Of a DNA stretch of 64,000 bases, positions 59,280 to 64,000 are shown in pieces (position 1 is the stretch's first letter; the number at the start of each line of letters is the position of its first letter). The stretch spans positions 1,946,001 through 2,010,000 of the forward strand of contig OY282382.1 of the NCBI GenBank assembly GCA_958295905.1, given 5' to 3'. The notes below the pieces were generated by a model. It was not told the origin of the DNA and did not search any database. It was given only the letters and a program-made list of their open reading frames with translations. Source of the DNA: an uncultured Vicinamibacterales bacterium (GTDB lineage: Bacteria > Acidobacteriota > Vicinamibacteria > Vicinamibacterales > UBA8438). Made by a program: the position numbers and the translations under genes.

Positions 59280-59571
59280 AGCCGGGAGTGTGCGCCGTAG
59301 CGCGGCGCCGCAAGGATGTGCCGTTTCCCCCGGAGGTTGAGCGGCAATCGGGTCCGTAGGTGCCGATTGCCGGGACCCGGAGACTGCGCTGTAGCACGGC
59401 GCCGCCGCCCGCGCCGTAGGCGCCGATTCTCCTGGAGGGTTGGCTGGGCGGCAAATGGGATCCGTAGGCGGGGATTTCCGGGGCCCGGAGTCTGCGCCGT
59501 AGGCGCCGCTTCCCTGGAGGGTTGGTTGGGCGGCAATGGGATCCGTAGGCGCCGATTGCCGCCCAGGGGAC
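59280..59571 (+). repeat. R5 tandem array, about three degenerate units of about 100 bp
   Basis: Each unit has GGAG(T/A)CTGCGC(C/T)GTAG or a near match (59283, 59380, 59485). A GCCGCC/GGCGCC block, (C)CCTGGAGGGTTGGTTGGGCG and GGGATCCGTAGGCGCCGATT follow. Single copies of the same blocks are at 15950-16020, 16203 and 19146. The GGAGTCTGCGCCG end is also that of the MITE at 29585. Confidence 0.65.
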
Positions 59572-59578
59572 GTGCTAG
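59570..59578 (+). promoter_or_regulatory. Extended -10-like TGCTAGACT upstream of Uma2
   Basis: Identical to the nonamer at 27409-27417; here about 95 bp before the ATG at 59673. Confidence 0.35.
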
Positions 59579-59672
59579 ACTGCAAGCGTTCCCGTCGCCT
59601 CGCCATGACTTCCATGCTCGACTCGCCGAACACGCCCGCTCCGCATGCCGCCGGCGGTGGAGGAACACGGCC

Positions 59673-60290
59673 ATGACGGTTGCGGCGCAGCGGTTCGGAT
59701 TGCGCATCACCACCCCGGACAGTCGCACCGACATCGACGCCGGGCCGCTTCAAGGGCTCTGGACGGAGGCGCAATACCTCCAGTTGACGGAGCACGCCAG
59801 GCTGCTGATCGAGTTCACGGACGGCCGGCTGGAGGTTCCGTCCATGCCGACGGACCGCCATCAGGCCATCTCGCAGTTCCTGTTTCTGGCCCTGTCGTCC
59901 TTCGTCGGAAACCACGGCGGCAAGGTACGCTACGCCCCCCTGCGCCTGCGCATCCGCGACGGCAAGTTCCGCGAGCCCGACCTGCTGCTCGTTCGTGATG
60001 CGGGCGACCCGCGGCGCGGCAACGCCTACTGGCGCGGCGCCGACGTGGTCATGGAGATCGTCAGCCCCGACGACCCCGAGCGGGATACCCGGACAAAGCG
60101 CCGGGACTATGCGGAGGCGCGCATCCCCGAATACTGGATCGTCAATCCCCTGGACGAGACGATCACCGTGCTGACCCTGGCCGGCGGGGAATACACCGAG
60201 CATGGTGTATTTCGCAGAGGTCAGCCGGCGCCGTCGGCGTGTCTGAACGGCTTCGCCCCGCGCGTGTCGGACGTGTTCGATGCGCCGTGA
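59673..60290 (+). CDS. Uma2 family endonuclease (DUF820)
   Basis: The product is 205 residues from the ATG at 59673 behind GGAGGAACACGG. It is a PD-(D/E)xK restriction-like fold of the Uma2 type: RLLIEFTDGRLEVPSMPTDR, HQAISQFLFLALSSFVGNHG, LRLRIRDGKFREPDLLLVRD (Asp), VVMEIVSPDDPERDTRTKRR (Glu..Lys) and YAEARIPEYWIVNPLDETIT. These proteins are very numerous in cyanobacteria and some other groups; nuclease activity is predicted from fold, and biological role is unclear. Confidence 0.9.
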   Translation: MTVAAQRFGLRITTPDSRTDIDAGPLQGLWTEAQYLQLTEHARLLIEFTDGRLEVPSMPTDRHQAISQFLFLALSSFVGNHGGKVRYAPLRLRIRDGKFREPDLLLVRDAGDPRRGNAYWRGADVVMEIVSPDDPERDTRTKRRDYAEARIPEYWIVNPLDETITVLTLAGGEYTEHGVFRRGQPAPSACLNGFAPRVSDVFDAP

Positions 60291-60330
60291 AGGGCCGTCG
60301 ATGGCGATGGCCGCACCCAGGAGGTCTTGC

Positions 60331-60771
60331 ATGGTCTCGATACCGGTAAAGAGCCGGGGACGCTTTCTCCCCGCGGCGGCGTGCGGTCTCCTGCTTGCGG
60401 CGGCCGCGGTCCGCGGCCAGGCGCCGCCCGAGCAGCGGGCGGACGTCGACGAGTTGAAGGCGGCGATCGACGCCGGCGCCACCCTGCTGCTCATCGACGT
60501 GCGCGAGGACTGGGAGGTGGCGGGCGGGTCGATGCCGGGGTCGATACACATCCCGGTGGCCGAGCTCGAGCGCCGGATGCCGGACATCCCCAAGGATGTG
60601 CGGCTCGTCTTCTTTTGAAACGGCGGCAGCCGAGCCTCCCGTGCAGCGGAGCTCTTCACCGACAACGGATACCGGACGGCGGAATTCTGCGGCCTGAACG
60701 ACTGGAAGGCGAAAGGTTACGCGCTGGGCGAGACGGAGAGGCCGGCACCGGGGCCGATCGCGCCGAAATAG
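60331..60771 (+). CDS. Secreted rhodanese, candidate selenoprotein (in-frame TGA at catalytic Cys)
   Basis: The start is ATG 60331 behind GGAGGTCTTGC. Residues 1-30 are a signal peptide (FLPAAACGLLLAAAAVRGQA). A single rhodanese domain follows: DVDELKAAIDAGATLLLIDV, REDWEVAGGSMPGSIHIPVA and MPDIPKDVRLVFF. Then comes TGA (60616-60618, codon 96), and the frame stays open with good similarity, NGGSRASRAAELFTDNGYRT then FCGLNDWKAKGYALGE, to TAG at 60769-60771 (146 residues in all). In rhodaneses this position is the catalytic Cys (VxYC-xxGxRS). TGA exactly there, with a hairpin beginning 13 nt downstream, is the signature of selenocysteine. The enzyme would transfer sulfur or selenium in the periplasm. 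A nonsense mutation from TGC/TGT is the alternative. Confidence 0.7.
60632..60654 (+). promoter_or_regulatory. Candidate bacterial SECIS hairpin
   Basis: GAG-C-CTCC (60632-60639), loop CGTGCAGC (60640-60647) and GGAG-CTC (60648-60654) form a 7-bp stem with one bulged C and an 8-nt loop. The loop begins 21 nt after the TGA and has G at its second base, within the usual bSECIS limits (loop 16-37 nt downstream, G in the first two loop positions). Confidence 0.55.
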
Positions 60772-61506
60772 GGCGGGTGTACGGCCGGCGACGCCGCCGG
60801 CGCCAGCCCATTGAGCGACGCGTGGCGCAACTGCTCGGCGGCCGCCTCGCTACCTTGCTGCAGCAGGTTGGCCTTGTGCAGCATCCTCAACCAGCGCGCC
60901 TTGTTCTTGTTCGCGGTCTGCGCCTCGTAGTCGATCTGCGGATCGCGGTACGGCTTGCCGTCGCGGAGCATCGCGAACACGACGCGCAGGATCTTGTGCC
61001 CCGTCGCCAGGACCGCCCGTCCCGAGCCGCGCCCTTTTCGCGAGCCGTTGCTTTGTACGGCCCGAACTGTGTGTCGCGGGTGCGCTCCGTCGCGCGCGCG
61101 ATCTCACACAGGACGCGCTGCAGGTACACATTGCCCTTGCGCCGCTTCCCGCTCTTGCTCCTGCCGGCCGATTCGTGGTTGCCCGGGCACATGCCCGCCC
61201 AACTCGCCAACCGCCGGGCCGTGCCGAGGGGGTCCATGTCGTCGCCGACTTCCGCCAACAGGGCGGCCGCCGCCAGCGGCCCTGTCCCCGGCAGCGTCCA
61301 GGGCAGTTCGTGATCCCGCCGGACCGCGTCGGAATGCGCCGCTCCATGTCTTCCAACGAGCGCTCAACCGCACCCAGCATGTTGCGCAACAAAACCACCA
61401 TCGGCTTGACGCCGTCGTCCATCCTCCGCCCGAAGGCATCCAGCAGCACATGGATCTTCTTGCGGGCGTTGCCCTTGACGTTCTGCACCATCTCTTCCGG
61501 GTCCGG
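60772..61506 (-). pseudogene. Decayed IS110-family transposase, copy 1
   Basis: The minus strand carries pieces of an IS110 C-terminal (Transposase_20) region in different frames: PEEMVQNVKGNARKKIHVLL, LRNMLGAVERSLEDMERRI, then AEVGDDMDPLGTARRLASWA, MCPGNHESAGRSKSGKRRKG, and FAMLRDGKPYRDPQIDYEAQ. At least two frameshifts and a short deletion separate them. It is about 85-90% similar to the copy at 61906. The element's edge lies at the 3' end of the rhodanese gene. Confidence 0.8.
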
Positions 61507-61610
61507 CCCTTCGTCAATGTCCGTCGCCGCGACGCGCTGCTGTTCCAGCCAAGCACTGAAGATCGCGGCAGCTCGGACGTACCGGTGCATGTGGGGTCGG
61601 TGCCGGGCTC
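61507..61610 (-). pseudogene. Fragment resembling a tyrosine-integrase N-terminal domain
   Basis: PHMHRYVRAAAIFSAWLEQQ then RVAATDIDEG resembles the SAM-like core-binding domain of phage-type integrases. It is fused directly to the decayed IS110 copy 1. Confidence 0.35.
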
Positions 61611-61624
61611 GAATCGATCGGCAT

Positions 61625-61740
61625 TCACGCGTTCGGCAACACCAGATCCACCACCGTCCCGTTGCTGTGGTAGCCCTTGTCCGCAACCACCTCCGTAACC
61701 CCGTCGCCTCCGGCAACACCGCCTCCACCTTTTCCTCCGA
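61625..61740 (-). pseudogene. Fragment of a DDE transposase
   Basis: VTEVVADKGYHSNGTVVDLV then LPNA and a stop. ADKGYHSN is a recognisable block of several DDE transposase families (IS1182/ISNCY-like). Only this block remains. Confidence 0.45.
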
Positions 61741-61905
61741 AAGCCCCGCGAGGCATAGACGCACTTCACCTTTCCCGCCCCGACGGCTCTTTCGTCAGGC
61801 CGGCGGTGTCCGAGTGGAAGCTGAGAGGACGGCGCCCGGCGCGCCCGGTACGCGTGCTTCCCCTTCGCCCGCGCTTCTTCCGTGCAGGCGCCGGCCGTCG
61901 CCGAG

Positions 61906-62793
61906 TCAAGCAGTGACCGGTGCGGGTGCGCCGCCCAGCGTTGCCGGCGGCCCGGCGCCGGTCACGCCGGTCACTGCCGGCGCGCGGCGCAACTGCTCGG
62001 CGGCCGCCTTCGCCACCTCCTGCAGCAGGTTCGCCTTGCGCAGCATCCTCAACCAGCGTGCCTTGTTCTTGTTCGCGGTCTGCGCCTCGTAGTCGATCTG
62101 CGGATCGCGGTACGGCTTGCCGTCGCGGAGCATCGCGAACACGATGCGCAGGATCTTGTGCCCCGTCGCCACGACCGCCCGTCCCGAGCCGCGCCCTTTC
62201 GCGAGCCGCTGCTTGTACGGCCCGAACTGCGTGTTGCGGGTGCGAGCCGCCGCGTGCGCGATCTCACACAGGATGCGCCGCAGGTACACATTGCCCTTGC
62301 GCCGCCTCCCGCCCTTGCTCTTGCCGGCCGATTCGTGGTTGCCCGGGCACATGCCCGCCCAACTCGCCAGCCGCCGGGCCGTGCCGAAGGCGTCCATGTC
62401 GTCGCCGACTTCCGCCAACAGGGCGGCCGCCGCCAGCGGTCCCGTCCCCGGCAGCGTCTGCAGCAGCGTCCAGGGCAGTTCGTAATCCCGCCGGACCGCG
62501 TCGAAAATGCGCCGCTCCATGTCCTCCAACGAGCGCTCGACCGTGCCCGACATGTTGCGCAACAAGACCACCAGCGGCTTGACGCCGTCGTCCATCCCCC
62601 GCCCGAGAGCATCCAGCAGCGCAGGGATCTTCTTGCGGGCGTTGCCCTTGACGTTCTGCACCATCTCTTCCGGGTCCCGGCCCTCGACCAGGCCGTCCAG
62701 CAGATGGCGGCCCGAGAGGCCGAACAGGTCCGTCAGAATGCCGCCGATGCGCAGGCCGCCCTCGTCTGTTGTCGAGCGCCTGAAAGTGATCAT
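61906..62793 (-). pseudogene. IS110-family transposase, copy 2, N-terminally truncated
   Basis: An open frame of 295 residues from ATG 62793. It contains the IS110 linker (GGILTDLFGLSGRHLLDGLV, GRDPEEMVQNVKGNARKKIP) and the Transposase_20 domain: LPGTGPLAAAALLAEVGDDM, RLASWAGMCPGNHESAGKSK, GGRRRKGNVYLRRILCEIAH and FAMLRDGKPYRDPQIDYEAQ. The N-terminal DEDD (RuvC-like) catalytic domain of about 150 residues is gone; the frame runs into the IS21 terminus at about 62767. It cannot be active. Confidence 0.82.
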
Positions 62794-62816
62794 TTCTGCA
62801 CCGCCATCGACTGTGC

Positions 62817-63632
62817 TCACTGCTGACCGCCGTTGTCGGCTGCCCGTTTGCGGGACGGGCGTTTGCGGCTGCGCTGCTGCCGGGTGAGTTCGGCCTCGCG
62901 TCGGCGGTAGCTCTGGCCTTCGATGGCGAGGATCTCCGCGTGGTGGGTCAGGCGGTCGATCAGGGCGACGGCGCAGGAGGCGTTGGGGAAGACGGTGTCC
63001 CAGTGCTTGAAGGGCAGGTTGGTGGTGATGAGGAGGGAGCGGTGCTCGTAGCGGCGGCTGACGAGCTGGAAGAGGAGGTCGGCGGCGCGTGCATCGTAGG
63101 CGAGGTAGCCGACCTCGTCGACCGCGAGCAGCGCGGGGCGGGTGTAGTGCTTGAGACGGCGTTCGAGGGTGCGGGCGGTCTCCTGTCCGTTGAGGTCGAG
63201 GAGGAGGTCGGCGGCGGTGGTGAAGAGGGCGGAATGGCCGGCGAGGATGGCTTGGTGGGCGATGTTCTTGGCGAGCATGGTCTTGCCGAGGCCCTGGGCG
63301 CCGACGAGGATGACGTTCTCGCCGCGGGTAAGGAAGTCGAGGGTGAGGATGCGTTCGAGGGCCGGGCGTTCGAGGGCGGCGGGCCAGTTCCAGTCCCAGT
63401 CGGCGAGGGGCTTGAAGCGTCCGAGTCGGGCGCAGGTGAGTCGGCGCTCGACGCTGCGTCGCTGTCGGTCTTGGAGTTCGGCGGCGGCGATGTGTTCGAG
63501 CAGGGCGGTCGGGCTCCAGCGCTTGCGGGTGGCCATGGCGATGATGTCGTTGAGGTCGTCGGCGGTGCGGTTGAGTCCGAGTCGGCGGAGTTCAGTCGCC
63601 GGCGTCGTCGGGGGTGTTTCGGCTGAGGGCAT
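62817..63632 (-). CDS. istB: IS21-family helper ATPase IstB
   Basis: The product is 271 residues from the ATG at 63632, overlapping the end of istA by 41 bp. AAA+ motifs of the transposition helper are clear: FLTRGENVILVGAQGLGKTM (Walker A), ALLAVDEVGYLAYDARAADL (Walker B), SLLITTNLPFKHWDTVFPN (sensor 1) and LIDRLTHHAEILAIEGQSYR. IstB loads and activates the IstA transposase at target DNA. The Arg/Lys-rich tail (RQQRSRKRPSRKRAADNGG) is usual for the family. Confidence 0.92.
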   Translation of the reverse strand: MPSAETPPTTPATELRRLGLNRTADDLNDIIAMATRKRWSPTALLEHIAAAELQDRQRRSVERRLTCARLGRFKPLADWDWNWPAALERPALERILTLDFLTRGENVILVGAQGLGKTMLAKNIAHQAILAGHSALFTTAADLLLDLNGQETARTLERRLKHYTRPALLAVDEVGYLAYDARAADLLFQLVSRRYEHRSLLITTNLPFKHWDTVFPNASCAVALIDRLTHHAEILAIEGQSYRRREAELTRQQRSRKRPSRKRAADNGGQQ

Positions 63633-64000
63633 CGTAGGTCTCCAGGTCATGTGGCCGGACGTCGAGGTCCCGCAGTCCGGGTCGGTCGGGCAGAGCGAGG
63701 CGGAGCGGTGGTTTGAGTCCGCGCCGTCGCCGTCGCGTTTCGAGGATGTGGGCGATGGAGCCGGCGCCGGGGGCGTCTCGTTGGAGGGCGTCGGCAACGG
63801 CGGCGGCGAGTTCCTGCGGCCCGTAATCGTCGAGGAGAGCGAGCAGCCGGGTGGCGTGGGGTCTGAGCGCTTCTCCGCGCCCGGCGAGTCGCTCGAAGAG
63901 GGCGGCGGTGGCGGGGACGGCGGCGCGGAGGCGGTCGCGGGTGGTGTGGGTGTTGGTCTGGCGGGTGGCGGCGAGGAGCCCTTCGAGATGGTCGGGGTCC
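63592..64000 (-). CDS. istA: IS21-family transposase IstA, C-terminal part
   Basis: The minus-strand frame is open from the window edge to TGA at 63594-63592, giving 136 residues. It has RLAGRGEALRPHATRLLALL, DDYGPQELAAAVADALQRDA, GAGSIAHILETRRRRRGLKP and DVRPHDLETYDAL, the poorly conserved C-terminal region of IstA proteins. The identification rests on its position directly upstream of and overlapping istB. The DDE catalytic core lies outside the window. Confidence 0.75.
   Translation of the reverse strand, partial: DPDHLEGLLAATRQTNTHTTRDRLRAAVPATAALFERLAGRGEALRPHATRLLALLDDYGPQELAAAVADALQRDAPGAGSIAHILETRRRRRGLKPPLRLALPDRPGLRDLDVRPHDLETYDALSRNTPDDAGD

Larger units (their letters stand above)
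59161..59672. other. Intergenic with R5 tandem array
   Basis: Mostly occupied by the repeat array at 59280-59571, then TGCTAGACT at 59570 as possible -10 of the Uma2 gene. No gene. Confidence 0.5.
62767..64000 (-). mobile_element. IS21-family element, partial (continues beyond window)
   Basis: Contains istB and the end of istA on the minus strand. The outer end is placed near TGTTGTCGAGCGCC (62767) because IS110 similarity begins just beyond and a GTGATCATTTCTGCACC block typical of internal end repeats follows. The other end is outside the window, so the boundary is tentative. Confidence 0.6.

Noticed and set aside
60619-60771. Treating the rhodanese as ending at the TGA (95 residues)
   Set aside because: The frame after TGA keeps rhodanese similarity for 50 codons and the TGA is exactly at the catalytic Cys, so a truncated product is less likely than Sec or a very recent mutation.
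60772-62793. IS110 bridge RNA at the element ends
   Set aside because: IS110 elements encode a non-coding bridge RNA, but both copies here are truncated and their ends are not definable, so no RNA could be placed.

Overview
The window looks like a chromosomal segment of a high-GC, Gram-negative, aerobic heterotroph. The best match is an uncultured member of the Acidobacteriota (Vicinamibacteria-like). This is inferred from gene content: DUF1587/1592-type cytochromes paired with DUF1552 proteins, FG-GAP/ASPIC-UnbV (CRTAC1) proteins with secreted TPR partners, PQQ alcohol dehydrogenase-like quinoproteins, DUF6152 proteins and many Tat or Sec secreted enzymes. No rRNA, tRNA or other phylogenetic marker was seen, so the assignment is provisional.

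Layout. 1-2915: three secreted proteins, including a VOC-VOC-C-terminal-domain fusion and a DUF6152 protein. 3872-6185 (minus): an epoxide-hydrolase-type alpha/beta hydrolase and a Tat-exported type II haloacid dehalogenase. 6822-10600 (minus): a translationally coupled DUF1592-cytochrome/DUF1552 pair. 11391-24628: an ankyrin protein, a nucleotidyltransferase-HEPN fusion, a PQQ quinoprotein, an outer-membrane-like protein, a cyclase-family hydrolase, an orphan ABC ATPase, an SRPBCC protein, a quinone oxidoreductase, an MNT/HEPN gene pair and an acyl-CoA dehydrogenase. 24978-27408: an intact IS4-type insertion sequence with 16-bp inverted repeats and an 8-bp target duplication; its transposase carries an N-terminal DruA-like (DUF4338) domain. 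27425-38026: amidohydrolase, B12-mutase large subunit, a haem/copper secreted protein, acyl-CoA synthetase and a pyruvate-dehydrogenase-E1-like transketolase.

38264-41290 is a small defence island of visibly different base composition: an AAA ATPase with a truncated TOPRIM partner, then a convergent two-gene system matching type II Thoeris (TIR protein plus membrane-anchored macro-domain effector). It lies between the E1-like gene and an E2 gene (42062). 43960-49539: a K+ channel with RCK domain, a beta-lactamase-like hydrolase, an EVE protein, a DUF4342 protein and a beta-propeller protein. 49536-59160: three CRTAC1 proteins interleaved with two secreted TPR paralogues. 59673-60771: a Uma2 nuclease and a secreted rhodanese whose catalytic cysteine codon is TGA. 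The TGA is followed by a SECIS-like hairpin, making this a candidate selenoprotein and the most interesting single gene. 60772-64000: a transposon graveyard of two decayed IS110 copies, fragments of other elements and the edge of an IS21-type element.

Two themes cut across the window. Intergenic spaces are packed with short dispersed repeats: a MITE-like family of about 171 bp in four copies, several other families, and paired or arrayed direct repeats, some with the 61-bp period and sequence look of type I-E CRISPR repeats. Several genes also have a -10-like hexamer 6-7 bp before the start codon and no Shine-Dalgarno sequence, which suggests leaderless transcripts.
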